From: Vavraia culicis subsp. floridensis
Taxonomy: Eukaryota; Microsporidia; Pleistophoridae
Reading direction: 5' to 3'
NCBI RefSeq assembly: GCF_000192795.1
Contig: NW_007360608.1
Span: 8,979-72,978 of the forward strand
DNA length: 64,000 bases
Positions within the stretch are counted from its first letter, which is position 1. Each line of letters begins with the position of its first letter. The notes beneath the pieces are model-generated. The model saw only the letters and a list, made by a program, of their open reading frames with translations, had not been told where the DNA came from and did no database searches. Positions 1 through 10,725 of this stretch are shown piece by piece. The translations under genes and the position numbers were made by a program.

Positions 1-102
1 TTGGCGTATTGTCAAAATCTGGATACATGGTGCATCGACTTCTCAACTTATTTATAGTTTTATTTCTTACAGAAAAATGAATGTTAGTCAATGATAAGAA
101 AA
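1..102 (-). mobile_element. Helitron helicase fragment, edge copy
   Basis: Read on the minus strand, this sequence matches the first ~34 codons of the Helitron-derived reading frame that starts at 17402. Base 1 pairs with about 17504, so the copy runs off the window edge. It is joined to the leucine-rich family fragment at 425-600 in the same arrangement as at 16.93-17.50 kb. The similarity is seen by eye; the extent of the element beyond the window is unknown. Confidence 0.6.
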
Positions 103-424
103 TAAGAACATACAAAATGTTCACAAAAACGTCAATTTGATTGTGATATTATGTTCTGCTGCATTGACCACAAACACACTTCTACATCCATTTCTTTGTA
201 TTTTATTCCTTTTCTGGTAAAACACCTCAATATATTGTGAATATCATCATAATTTGTTACAATATTGAGAAAGTCAAACAAAACTTAAAAGTGCAGATAT
301 GTTATTTATTTCATGCATTTTGATTGGAGGACATGGTGATGGTCATAAAAACAGCCAACCAAATAATAGTAGGGGTTTAATAAATAAAAATAGAATGAAA
401 ATATTGTTTGTAAATGATGACTAA
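103..424. repeat. linker of the inverted chimeric repeat
   Basis: This non-coding stretch is the reverse complement, with scattered differences, of about 17083-17401. Stretches such as 290-356 versus 17150-17217 can be followed base by base. It links the Helitron fragment to the leucine-rich family fragment in both copies. No gene is seen in it. Confidence 0.75.
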
Positions 425-697
425 GTGCATCTCAGAAAGAATGAGTTGTACAACAACTTTAGACTCTTCATGCAGTGCGAATACATGAAACAAGCATTTT
501 TGATTTCTCTCGAAGGGTCAAATAATTTACTTCTCAGAACTGACCAATCAGCTTTCAAATTGTCTTTATATTCATATGAATGCTCTACCACAACCGAGCA
601 TAGTCCTTCGGGTAGTTCTAACCTACCGTTTATTTTTGAATGGCTTGTGTGCAAAACTACAAGGTTTTTGGGCAAACATGCTGAAGCATCAAAATGA
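425..697 (+). pseudogene. leucine-rich family gene fragment (copy A)
   Basis: An open stretch without a convincing start. It begins after RKNELYNNFRLF-type codons and carries SLEGSNNLLLRTDQSAF, which aligns with LEGANNIFHRTDQSYF in the broken gene at 35.7 kb and with a decayed copy at 16930-17090 on the minus strand. Similarity to the other copies is lost at about 590-600, so only the 5' part of the family gene is present. Relative to copies B and C it has one extra base just before the LEG segment. The function of the family is unknown; the longer copy looks leucine-rich. It runs convergently into the gene at 701-1738. Confidence 0.6.
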
Positions 698-700
698 CAA

Positions 701-1738
701 TCACTGTAGTGTAGGTGAACTCTTTTTTATGGGCATAAAGCTAAAGTCAAAATTATACTGAAACGATGATATACGTAATATCATTGCCTCCATATTCTCT
801 AATGATTCAAGCAAATCATTGAGCAATTTATAGAAATATTTCACAAAGTCATCTCTAATAGCTTCTGTGTCCCGATCATTATTCCGCTTAAAAATCCTAT
901 CTCCGTTGAAAAAGCCTGTAAAATCAATGTCCTATGTCAATACGTTCATTTTGTTAAGAGTTATTAACTTATTTAGGGATGGGTTCTGTAAAAATTGATA
1001 ATCAACTGCTAAATAATCAGCTGAAATCCACAAAGAATGGTCATTAATAGACCCAACGTAGATAGGAAATTTATAATTCTTTTCATGTTCGGATGCAGTT
1101 ACCATTAAACCGCCAGACCAGTCCTCAAGAACAAAATAGCAGTTCTCACAAAGTAATGCGAGGACATCATCATACCAAGTCAATTGGTTGCAAAGAGATA
1201 GATTTTCTCGTTGACTTTGCTTTTCGGCAAAAATTTTTTCCAGTTGCAGATACAGGTTGGTATCATTAATGAGGTTTTTAAATATTAGGAACGCAATAAT
1301 AAGATTGAATTTCTCAATACAACGCGGTAGTATGGCAAGAATATCATGTATTTCGTCGGCTGTAAATTCTGCATCTGACTTCCATGATGAATTTGATAAC
1401 TTCTCATACAACAGCTTTTTGATTGGCAGTATAATGATTTTGTATTCGATCGGAGAGCTACTTTCAGCTTTTGAAGATTCGCCGGTTATATTGAGCAAAA
1501 TGCCATCTTCATTACTCGCGATTGAGTCATGAGCACTTGAGGATCTGGCAATCAATTCATTTCTGGGAACGCTATAACATCTGCATGCCATAAAATCCTT
1601 ATCTTCACAATCTTCATGAATAGACAATACTTCAAATGTTACAAAAAGCTTTATGCAATTGGAAGCAGAACCGACTTGACCGAAAGCATCCCGATAGATC
1701 CAGCATGAATTTTCGTATAAGGAATATTCATACCGCAT
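701..1738 (-). pseudogene. hypothetical protein gene with in-frame TAG
   Basis: The frame opens with ATG at 1738 and runs 268 codons to a TAG at 932-934. It then stays open in the same frame for another 76 codons to a TGA at 701-703. The continuation (DIDFTGFFNGDRIFKRN and onward) looks like ordinary protein sequence, so this is probably one 345-codon gene with a nonsense mutation, a readthrough stop or a base-call error. I recognise no domain; the protein is acidic with mixed helix-forming segments. No CCC motif or TATA-like box is visible before the ATG. It sits between repeat-derived sequence and a secreted-protein gene, in a poorly conserved neighbourhood. If the stop is real, the product is the 268-residue form. 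Confidence 0.5.
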
Positions 1739-2039
1739 GACATCCCGAGACGTCTTCTTTTTGCTAGTATTACTAAATTCATGTCAACGATAGGCTTAAG
1801 GCCTTCATCAATCAAATCGTCCTGTTACACAGGAGAATACATGCCCGTGTTTAGCTATACTACATACATGTAGTTGCCCAGCTAGTCATTATAGATCTCT
1901 TTGCACCTGCACTTCCGTTAATATTTCGTAAATGTGCCATTTTTAGTTTTTAAATTATAAACAATTTATACCATCAACATAAAGTTACTTAACTTAATTT
2001 TTAATTAATAGGCGAGAACAACTATGCCTGAATCGAAAA

Positions 2040-2792
2040 TCATTGCTTTGGATTAGTAGCAAGTGACGTATATTCACCTTCGCCATCTTTAGTATCTTCT
2101 AAACTAAGCTTCCCCACTTCTTCCTTAATGTCACTTTTCGCCTCTCTGCTTTCATCCTTAGATGCATATTTCGACAGTTCATCAAGCCTAGCTACAACAT
2201 CTTTCTTCATTGCGTCATTTAAACTATCCAAAAGTTCGAGTAACAGCTCAATGGTACTTTTTGTCAATTCAAATGCGCCTCCTTCTTGTGTTTCAAACAC
2301 TTCCTTCAAATCAACATCCTTTTTAAGCGCCTCCACACTTTTCTGATATTTAGTATATTCTTCGGTTTCAAGGGAAAGAGCGCTACATAATTTATTAAAT
2401 GCAATATCTGCATACTTGAGGTACTTTCTTGTTGATTCTACCAACAAGTTAACCGTTTCCTGATCGATTTTTGGATCCTTATTTAATTGATCACCGGTCT
2501 TGCCTAGCCCTGCGAGATAATTGTCTGTTGCGTTATGAAAATTCAAAAGCTCCTCTTCCATATTTTTGAGCGAGTACATTTTATCAATATCACATTTGTC
2601 ACATACTTTCCCCAAAATATCACCGAATGTCTTCCGGATCACATCAATATGGCAAATACGCTCTTTATAGACTTCAACTAGTTCATTTTGTATCCTTTCT
2701 TCAGTCACTGCCGCTTCGTCTGATCGACTTAGCTTGCTATCAGCTGCTAAGCACAAACCTATCAGCAACAATAAAAACTTAATAGAGTACAT
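2040..2792 (-). CDS. secreted helical protein, unknown function
   Basis: The protein has 250 residues and begins with a clear signal peptide (MYSIKFLLLLIGLCLAADS). The rest is hydrophilic, charged and predicted mostly helical, ending in an acidic tail. Cysteines are few: three lie in a cluster near residues 47-70 (ICHID, VCDKCDID) and one at about 137. No transmembrane segment follows the signal, so it is probably secreted or lumenal. It could be a spore-wall, polar-tube or host-exposed protein, but no family is recognised. A TATA-like box lies 21-28 nt before the ATG and there is no CCC motif. Start and stop are unambiguous. Confidence 0.8.
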   Translation of the reverse strand: MYSIKFLLLLIGLCLAADSKLSRSDEAAVTEERIQNELVEVYKERICHIDVIRKTFGDILGKVCDKCDIDKMYSLKNMEEELLNFHNATDNYLAGLGKTGDQLNKDPKIDQETVNLLVESTRKYLKYADIAFNKLCSALSLETEEYTKYQKSVEALKKDVDLKEVFETQEGGAFELTKSTIELLLELLDSLNDAMKKDVVARLDELSKYASKDESREAKSDIKEEVGKLSLEDTKDGEGEYTSLATNPKQ

Positions 2793-2812
2793 GCGCTACC
2801 GATTTTTATCTG

Positions 2813-2820
2813 TATTTATA
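2813..2820 (-). promoter_or_regulatory. TATA-like box of the secreted-protein gene
   Basis: Minus-strand TATAAATA ends 21 nt before the ATG at 2792. The same spacing occurs at three other genes in the window (16142, 23100, 41629), which supports a real promoter element. Transcription start is not known. Confidence 0.5.
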
Positions 2821-5418
2821 GTTTTCACTCTCAAAAACTTACTTTTTAGGTGATTATCCTAAAATGCACATGAATACTTTCCTATAGTGTCGTATACTGC
2901 ATTGAGAGTGTTTCATGTCTTATAGCCCAATTTTACTCACACTTTTGGTTTTGCATTTATGTATATGCTGAATTCCCGGTATAAGCAGATGATATTATTA
3001 ATACAATTGTACTTATGAACATGTTTCAATATCACGATCTACGTAAGAATACCTTTGGTCAATTTAGGTAACTACCATATATTCCTCCGATTAACCAAAG
3101 ATAAGTTTCTCATGTCCCATTCTTATGACCAAAGCAAGATAAATCGCACTGATTTCCCGTGTTAATCTTTCAAATACTTCTTTTTTGCCGTAGGTTTTTT
3201 CTTAAAGTTTCACCATTCCACCAAAACATGATTTAAGAGCTTCAAAGCTAAGGATAATACATAGCCACATAATTCATTGCAAACTATAATATATAGGCAT
3301 ATTAATGAATTGAATATGATTTATGGATGCTATGATAACTGGTAAGTAGTCATTGAAAGGTATAACATATCCATCCCTATCCGAATGTGAACAGATCCAT
3401 AATAGATTTGAAAAGATAGAGTTCTGCTAGTTTAGCAGTTTAATTAATACAGTTTTGCATTTCTAAGAACAACCATTCTTCTATTCCAAAATGGTATCTG
3501 GTGTTCAACTTTTTGTGTTCTATTACACTTAAGAAAATATTATTAAAATGGTAATGTTCACATTCCATATGCATGTTTTTGTCTAAAATCATCATACTTC
3601 GTATGTGGATATAGCTAAGTATTTGTATTGTGCTATTGTATGCAGGTGGTATAGTGAAGCGTACCATATTACTCCACTTTTTTATTATTACACGATGAGC
3701 GAAATACAATTATCTCACAACTATTTGTGCAAGGCTTTTTTATTAGTTTTTATTCAAAAGTGTTTATATTAAAGTTGTTATTGTCTATCACCTTGTTTTG
3801 TTCTTCTTCTGAAATCCTATTGAATATTTTTGGTTTTGTGGAGCTTTCAAAAACCTAACTCTGTCAACTTGTGCTTTATCATGACATTCAGCAACAGATG
3901 TACGACATCCTCGCATCTGCTGTGTCACAACACATAACACTTTAATGAAAGTTAAAGCAATATTTATATTCAATAATTGCACTGCTAAATGAGTTACACA
4001 TCTATTTTCAACTATTACCGGCATATCTGCCCATCTATGTATTAAGTATCAAGCATGCAGTATTTTTGTTCTGTTCCATGTTCAAAACTTGGTAATAATA
4101 AGTTTGACATTCAAACATACATGTATCTTTAGCTAGGAATATGAGTAAAATGCAAGTCATGTCGTCATTGTTTAATGAAAAGGCGATGTTTATATCAAAA
4201 GTACACATCTCCTGCTTTTTGCTCGGCATGTAAAACACTAATTAAACACAACAATACACATTATCTACATGGTGCGTGGCCATAACATTGGATTATTCAA
4301 AACAAACTACAATTGTTTTGAAGATTTATCATTTGCTTATCGCTTTCCTTTTGAACAATTTTTACCGCAAATTTTATTCCATGTGCCAAAAAAGTGTTAA
4401 ACTCAAATAGAGAACTATAATTTGATGCTGACTCAAACATTAGTTGAACTTTGTGCTCGCCTTAAATATAACTGTGCGTTATACTAAATTTCGTTCGATT
4501 TAAATACGTGTCTGTTAAAGAACATGGTTAGACTTATCACTTCTTCCATGCAAACCCTGAATCATTTCGTCTTCTTTGTGTAACAGATATGAAGGAGGTT
4601 TCAGAGGGAAGCTGTAAATAAAAGAAACTTTTTTTTTGTTCCTGGACTATGGTTACTTAGCCAAACTTTTAATAAATTATCTGATGGTATCTAAGATGAA
4701 CACATGTACTCGGTTAATATTTGTGTTGCGTATTAAGCAAAAGTATTGGATTAATGTGTTCCATCACAATTGCTTGATCTTCAGGAGCCGCGAGCTCAAC
4801 ATCAATTCGGGACATCCGAAATAAATTAGAGAACAAAAATTTATTCTCTCTTGCTTTTATTCTATCATTTGGCGATACGATCCAATACATTTCTGCAAAT
4901 TCATCTTCATTCCTTCTTTCGTACTTTTTCCATGGGTGGCATGCATCCATAGCATCGCACTACGAATTAATGGTTTTTCAATACGGATAGTTCTCTATGC
5001 AGACATATTATCAATTCATACACAGTGTTGGCAAGGTTTTTGTTTTTATTTTTGATTATATATGCGGATCCAAACATTTATTCAGCGTCGGTTTCAATCT
5101 CAAGGAAGCTGCGGTAAACCCCTTTTTAATGGAACCCATCATGTTACATCCGGTAGTATGCTAGATAAATGAGTTATCATGCCTGCGGAGCAGTGACCCG
5201 CCCTATGTTAGCAATAAACAAAATATCTCCTTCAAATAACGACATCATATGCTAGCAGTACAACATATTTAATTTTTGCCGTTTTAGATTTAACACAGGG
5301 ATGTACTCGCAATTAACACATAAATTAAACATTGGAACGATTACAAACAGGTACTACCCAGTAAGAAAGTTAAAACCAATAAATATGAACCACCCCATTT
5401 TTAAATTAATCACATCTT
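2821..5418. other. gene-poor AT-rich spacer
   Basis: Nothing convincing is seen. Short frames here lack CCC or TATA signals and read like chance frames. One 78-codon minus-strand frame at 4714-4950 (ATG at 4950) has protein-like composition, with an acidic DEFAEMYWIV segment. It could be the relic of a gene, but it matches nothing I recognise. Confidence 0.5.
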
Positions 5419-6462
5419 TCACTCATCACACTTATCGACAGACATGAAATCGCTTAACCGCTTCTCATAGTCAATCAGATTATCCAACAGCTTCTTTTTC
5501 TTATCACCATCCGTCTCCGCATCAATCCGGCTCTGAAGCAAAGCAATTCTAAATTTTAAGTCATCAATAATCGTGTAATTTGTTTCTCTGCCTGACAGCG
5601 TAAGCTTCTCTTGCAAAATATCGATTATACGTTTCTGCTTTGTAAGTGTATCCGTCCGTCTCTTGCTAATTTCCTTTGACTTGTAAAATTCGTTACTTAA
5701 AATCACCAACTCGTTTCTTGTTTTGGTATTTTCCAGTTTCAACGCCGCTAACGCGTCTTTTAAGCGCTCATTTTCCTGTGTAAGTATTTTATTTCTGTCA
5801 TCAAAATCAACACGAGCCTTCTGCTTTAACGTGCCATACTCCTCACCAAGCACAGGTATTTTCTGCCACAAATCGTTGTACTCGATCCCAAATTGCTTAC
5901 AGACCAGATCAATGATCCTGCCCATCTCCTCAATACGCTTTCCTCTTCTCTTCATCTCTTCACACGTTTTCACTATCAATGTGCCACATTCCCCATATCT
6001 CATCCTTGTCTCATCAACTAGTGCACGCATATCCACCATATTACTCCTCGTCCTTTCATTTTTACACCATTTTTCCACGTTCCTTCCACTCTTGGTCGTT
6101 CTAAACCTGAGTATATCCTTGGCATCCTCAACCTTACCCACATTCAGCAAAAACAGCAATCTCTCGTATATTTCCATGCTCTTATCATCCAAGCGCCTAC
6201 TTATACAGTCAAACAGACCGTAAATATTGCTGAGAATTACGTTATCGTTCTCCACATCTGTTTTGTCCAATATTGAATCATTTGCATCTATCTGCGATGT
6301 ATTGTCCTCTTCAATTTTTAATAACTCGTTGATGAACACTTTAGGACCGGACAGATTGAATGTGCTGCGAATGGTCGGTTTCGATGGTGATTGATCCGAT
6401 TGTGATTGAACGGGCACATTTTCCTTCTGTGTATCACTGGCAGCGTGGTCAATGTACTTCAT
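5419..6462 (-). CDS. coiled-coil protein, unknown
   Basis: The protein has 347 residues. The first ~70 are polar and disordered, with a TQKENVPVQSQ stretch. Residues ~75-210 look globular and helical. From ~215 to the end the sequence is heptad-rich (QENERLKDALAALKLENTKT, then further charged repeats), typical of a parallel coiled coil. No catalytic motif is seen. Possible roles include spindle pole body, kinetochore or other scaffolding, but none can be assigned. The start is supported by a GGGCCC sequence 3 nt before the ATG and an AAATTT/TTTAAAA stretch further upstream, both features of microsporidian promoters. Confidence 0.8.
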   Translation of the reverse strand: MKYIDHAASDTQKENVPVQSQSDQSPSKPTIRSTFNLSGPKVFINELLKIEEDNTSQIDANDSILDKTDVENDNVILSNIYGLFDCISRRLDDKSMEIYERLLFLLNVGKVEDAKDILRFRTTKSGRNVEKWCKNERTRSNMVDMRALVDETRMRYGECGTLIVKTCEEMKRRGKRIEEMGRIIDLVCKQFGIEYNDLWQKIPVLGEEYGTLKQKARVDFDDRNKILTQENERLKDALAALKLENTKTRNELVILSNEFYKSKEISKRRTDTLTKQKRIIDILQEKLTLSGRETNYTIIDDLKFRIALLQSRIDAETDGDKKKKLLDNLIDYEKRLSDFMSVDKCDE

Positions 6463-7475
6463 CAGGGCCCGGCATTTTAAAAATTTATGTACCGTCCAGG
6501 TGGTACACGGAACGGTGCGTATTGAATGGTTTTGTTGCCGTTACTTGTACAAATGTGCGTGGCAGGTAAAGTCATACCGATTATAAGAAATGATGCGCGT
6601 AGGTAAATTTACATTGATTTGTACGGAATGATATGTCAGTAATGGCATGTAAAGCTTTGGTAAGACGAAGAAAGCTGCGATGATGCGATGTAAAAGTAAA
6701 AATGTGAGTGCATGTGCTTTAAAAAGAGCGTTGCAAGGTATTTTTAGACATACCGTGCGATGACGTGTCCATAAACATGGCAAAACGTACAATACAGGAA
6801 ATAAATAACGAATTTACTTACTACTTTGGTACGAGGGTACGGTACAGAAATACAACCGTAGTACAACAGAGTAGTTGCATGTAAATTATTATCTAAGCAA
6901 TAGCATGCATTTATTGCACCAAAGCGTGCTAAATGACAAGTAAGCTGTGGTATTCTCATTCCATAACGGTTACTAGCTATGAATTGATGGGCATGCTACC
7001 AATTTACACCGGTAAGGTGTAAATAAAGCAATAATTAAATCAATACATTTATTCATCGGAGCAGTCCTTCGAAAACAAAAATGTGGAATAGCCAAGCAGT
7101 AACATGAGCGGTGTTTAAATTCGTTTTGACCAATTCAGAAATTAGTTACTCATCATAGGGCCATAAGCTAATAATGCAATACAGATGGTAATACGTATTT
7201 ATACCCGCATAAGATATTTTACGATGTACCATGCGTTCTGAGTGTAGAACGAATCAATTTAATATAAATTGTTGTGGTACTGCTTAATCGGTAATATGAC
7301 GGTCATACACCAATAATCATTGTGATACCACACACCACACCATTTCCATTGTTAAAACGTTGAACAAACACGCCACTCCATTTACATTCTCATCTAATTA
7401 GCACTATTCCATAAACGTACCATAAGTAGTACAAAGCCGTACACCATCATTCAATTACTATATTATCGTTAAATT
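6463..7475. other. spacer, no gene seen
   Basis: About 1 kb between two minus-strand genes. The 5' end nearest 6462 holds the CCC/AAATTT promoter signals of the coiled-coil gene. The rest is AT-rich without a credible frame or RNA gene. Confidence 0.5.
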
Positions 7476-7997
7476 TCATCTCACCGCATCATCAATCTCT
7501 TTTTCTTTCATCCTTTCCTTCATCCTTTCGTAATACTTCCATCTCCCCAAATACACCGGGTCATAATAAAATTTCTTGCACTCATCAATACGATCGGCCA
7601 GTTCCTTTTTAGCATCCCCATCATTCGTACTGAGTCGCTCAGACAGTTCATAAAGATGCGCTAAATCATTCATACCTTTCCTGTTCGTATCACTGCCGTG
7701 CTGATGCTCATCATCTGTACGGTCAGTTGCTCCCTTCTTTACAACGTTTGTTGCATGTGTATCGCTTCCATTCGCATTTGCGCCGTGTACACGGTGCAAA
7801 TAAAGTGCACGCTGCAGATCATCGTTCAAAGTATCGTAGGCCTTCTTCAGCCCAACAAAAATGTGCTCACTGCCGCCCATCATTGATGGATGATAACGCT
7901 TGGCCTGCGTGTAATAATTGTGTTTAAGTCTTTGCTTGTCTATGAAGAAGGTGTGTGGTAGATTTAATAGCGTGAAGTAGTTTTGAGATGGCAGCAT
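7476..7997 (-). CDS. JAC1: Jac1/HscB-type mitosomal J-protein, HPD changed to HPS
   Basis: The 173-residue protein matches the HscB/Jac1 co-chaperone layout. A J-domain covers residues ~5-65 (YFTLLNLPHTFFIDKQRLKH, then AYDTLNDDLQRALYL), followed by a low-complexity linker rich in His, Asp and Asn, then a C-terminal helical domain (~105-165) of the type that binds the Fe-S scaffold Isu1. In the family it delivers Isu1 to mitochondrial Hsp70 for Fe-S transfer; here it would act in the mitosome. The J-domain tripeptide, normally HPD, is HPS at residues 36-38 (codon TCA at 7884-7886). The start follows a CCCCC run 16 nt upstream. It is divergently arranged with the next gene, about 70 bp apart. 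Confidence 0.85.
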   Translation of the reverse strand: MLPSQNYFTLLNLPHTFFIDKQRLKHNYYTQAKRYHPSMMGGSEHIFVGLKKAYDTLNDDLQRALYLHRVHGANANGSDTHATNVVKKGATDRTDDEHQHGSDTNRKGMNDLAHLYELSERLSTNDGDAKKELADRIDECKKFYYDPVYLGRWKYYERMKERMKEKEIDDAVR

Positions 7998-8067
7998 ATT
8001 TCTGTTTTGAGGGGGTACGTAACGTAGGCATTTGTGCGCTTCTGGCGTGGTAAAAATTTTTGTAGAT

Positions 8068-9912
8068 ATGCTCTTTTACGTAGCCCTGGTAATTTTTATG
8101 GTTGGGATTGACTGTTCTAGCAAAGAAGAGAGAAGTGGTAGGAAAAAGATTATGGTTGACAGCAAGAATAGGAGTAGCGGGAGTGATGGAAATGAAAATA
8201 ATACGAACAGAACGGGGGGTATTAACGGCAGTATGCTTAAAAAGAATGGAAATTTTGTTAAGACAAGCATGAACAGCGTAACCACACAAAAACGCAAGAA
8301 CATAGAAAAAAAATCAAAACGAAAGCAAGCACAAGAACAGGAGAACACACCAAATGACAGAGTAGCACGTATTGGAAACGTAGCAGGTGAAAAGAAAACG
8401 CGCAGCACTGCCAAACGCACGGTAACGAAGAACAGCACAGGTAAAAATACGCTAATACCACGCACACGTATACCACCACCACTGCCCTATCTTACAGCTA
8501 CGGAGTCATTGATAGCGCAGCATGGTACGATAAAGGATTATCTGGATTTACTCACTTTAAAGTATTTGAAGACCGGTGATTTGCTCTTTGTGAATGAGCT
8601 GATCGATTGTGGGAGTGTGCAGAGGAATGACAATGTTTACTATGCATTGTGTAATTTGGCTGATGTTGTGGTTGAGGATGATGCACTGACGGAAGAATTG
8701 ATCGGTAAGAAGGGAGGGGTTGATGAGGAGTGTATTGATGGTAAATGTGGACAGAGCGGGAATAACCAGCAGGAGCAGAGCAAGGAAAAAGGTAAAAATA
8801 GCAAAAGAAAAAGTGCTAACACAATAGAACACATAGCAGATCACCGTACAAGCACAGCCCAAGCAAAAGCGCTAAAAATACGCTTAATGCCCAAGATCAT
8901 AAACTTTTTCAGATTGGCCATGAAAAACACGTTCATTACATCCAAAGCAACACTCGTAACTGCCTCGGTAGTATCAAAGATACCAGCGCTCATTGCACCC
9001 TTCATCCTCAAAATACGCAACAAGGAAACGTACCGTGTCGTATCAAACGCTCTTCTGGGCATGAAAGACGATGGAACGATTAACCGTGAGTTGATAGATT
9101 TGTTCTTCAAGGAAGATGATTGGTTGGTGCGAATGCGCATTGTTTATGTGATGGTAGGGCGGTACGTAGATGAGGGGATTGCGAGGATCTATGATTTTAT
9201 GGTTGGTGTAAACGAAAGATATGGTTTATGCGATGGAGATGACCGTGGTAAGCATGCTCGTATAGGTGGCGATAAGCCTGGGCAATGCGATGGAGATGAC
9301 CGTGGTAAGCATGCTCGTATAGGTGGCGATAAGCCTGGGCAATGCGATGGAGATGACCGTGGTAAGCATGCTCGTATAGGTGGAGATGACCATGATAAGC
9401 ATACCGGTACAAAGCAGATACACACACTTTCAGACCAAAGCATGAACAAGAAGAAGGTACCCGCCAAGTCAAACACTCTTCTACTAAAACCGCATGATAG
9501 AGCGCTCATCACACAAATCAACGATATGCTGCTCACCTACCTCTCCAAAAATAATATGCCAGTCCAAACAAACATGTTCTTGCTCACACACCACAACTTT
9601 TCTCGATTATTCTCGGCGACCGCCGACAAGCTCAAACTCATTAACACGTATCTCAATCTGTCCTGTCCAACCGCACAGAACTTGTCACTCATACTAAATT
9701 ACGTGATGGAGAGCAAGAATGGAAAGCTGTTGGTTAAAATAATCGAAAGCGGGCTGAACGATGAGTGTGTTAGATGCTTTGTTGAGAGGATGAGGGATGT
9801 GGTTGTGGAGAAGGAGGTGTTTTATTACGTGGTAGGTATGAAACGGCATTGGAACGAGGATGTGAGAAGGTGTGTTGATGGCATATTAGCTGATAAGTTT
9901 TGTTTGAGATGA
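8068..9912 (+). CDS. long helical protein with hydrophobic N-terminus and tandem repeats
   Basis: I take the first ATG at 8068, giving 614 residues. The N-terminus (MLFYVALVIFMVGIDC) is a signal peptide or anchor. A long basic, Asn/Lys/Ser-rich low-complexity stretch follows to about residue 125. After that come helical segments resembling HEAT/ARM-type repeats, interrupted by a second low-complexity region and by three tandem copies of a 19-residue unit (CDGDDRGKHARIGGDKPGQ, 9229-9393). The last ~150 residues are again helical. There is weak resemblance to CBF/Mak21-type helical repeats, not enough to name it. No CCC motif is seen near the ATG, so the exact start is less certain than the frame. 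Confidence 0.7.
   Translation: MLFYVALVIFMVGIDCSSKEERSGRKKIMVDSKNRSSGSDGNENNTNRTGGINGSMLKKNGNFVKTSMNSVTTQKRKNIEKKSKRKQAQEQENTPNDRVARIGNVAGEKKTRSTAKRTVTKNSTGKNTLIPRTRIPPPLPYLTATESLIAQHGTIKDYLDLLTLKYLKTGDLLFVNELIDCGSVQRNDNVYYALCNLADVVVEDDALTEELIGKKGGVDEECIDGKCGQSGNNQQEQSKEKGKNSKRKSANTIEHIADHRTSTAQAKALKIRLMPKIINFFRLAMKNTFITSKATLVTASVVSKIPALIAPFILKIRNKETYRVVSNALLGMKDDGTINRELIDLFFKEDDWLVRMRIVYVMVGRYVDEGIARIYDFMVGVNERYGLCDGDDRGKHARIGGDKPGQCDGDDRGKHARIGGDKPGQCDGDDRGKHARIGGDDHDKHTGTKQIHTLSDQSMNKKKVPAKSNTLLLKPHDRALITQINDMLLTYLSKNNMPVQTNMFLLTHHNFSRLFSATADKLKLINTYLNLSCPTAQNLSLILNYVMESKNGKLLVKIIESGLNDECVRCFVERMRDVVVEKEVFYYVVGMKRHWNEDVRRCVDGILADKFCLR
9229..9393 (+). repeat. 57-bp tandem repeat inside a gene
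   Basis: Copies begin at 9229, 9286 and 9343. The first two are identical over the full 57 bp and the third diverges after about 41 bp. The period is a multiple of three, so the frame is kept and each unit encodes 19 hydrophilic residues. Confidence 0.95.
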
Positions 9913-10653
9913 TCATTACAGCCTTATCTCACGATGTGAGGAGAAACACATTTGTTGGAATTGTTGCCTTCCCATGCCAGCGTTAAGTAAATTTTCCTCC
10001 TTTGACAACGAATTATTTTATATTACGTGTCATAATTCATCATAAGATCTGTATGTTCTTATCTTTTCGGGAATTACCTGTCATTTCAGCATTAAATAAA
10101 ACATTGCTGCTGTAGAGCAATGTTTTTAGGTGTGGTGTTCGGTTGATTGATGTTGTTGCTTCGTATGCTGTGATGTACGAAAGGTTTTGATTGTGTGGTC
10201 ATGAAACATCAACTTTAACAGCTATTGTTGATGTTGCAAAGAGAAATATATTGCTAACATTATCACGGAGGAGTGGTATTTGTAATTGCTGAACTATCGT
10301 TTTCGCGTGTCCTGATTAAACAATATATTCTTCTAAATGACAATTGCATAGTATTCTTTCCGCATTTGCCATACTACGTACTCATTACAGACGTAGATCT
10401 GTTTTAATTCCAGTATAGAACACGTTTTACCAAGCTGGTTACAACAATTTGTTGTAGATGTGGCTCATATCAACATTACACATCCTCTCAAATAACATAA
10501 ATCAAAAAACGTGAGAATGAAGTGTTACTCCAGGATGAGAATACGTTTATATTCGAACGTATGAAGGCATAAAAAGTGATTTGTTACAGACGAGGCTTTT
10601 ACGGTACTAACTAACAGTAGTACTTCGAGCAAATAAATTATGATGCAAAAGCA
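9913..10653. other. spacer, nothing seen
   Basis: AT-rich sequence between the helical-protein gene and the tRNA. I see no frame with start signals, no repeat and no second RNA gene. Confidence 0.5.
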
Positions 10654-10725
10654 GGGCCGAACCAGGGCTCGAACCTGGAGCCTCTTGCACCCAAAGCAAG
10701 CATTCTACCATTGAACTATCCGGCC
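10654..10725 (-). tRNA. tRNA-Pro (UGG)
   Basis: The 72-nt minus-strand sequence folds into a full cloverleaf. The acceptor stem GGCCGGA pairs with TTCGGCC (one G-U). The D-arm is GTTC...GAAT, the anticodon stem CTTGC/GCAAG carries loop TTTGGGT with anticodon TGG, the variable loop has five bases, and the T-arm is CCAGG-TTCGAGC-CCTGG. The discriminator is C and CCA is not encoded. There is no intron. Internal A and B boxes for RNA polymerase III are present. Confidence 0.95.

Noticed and set aside
4714..4950. 78-codon minus-strand frame with protein-like composition
   Set aside because: No promoter signal, no recognised domain and no homologous copy in the window; kept only as a possible relic in the spacer note.
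8032..8067. Extension of the 8068 gene to a TTG at 8032
   Set aside because: No reason to use a non-ATG start; the ATG at 8068 directly opens a signal-like segment.
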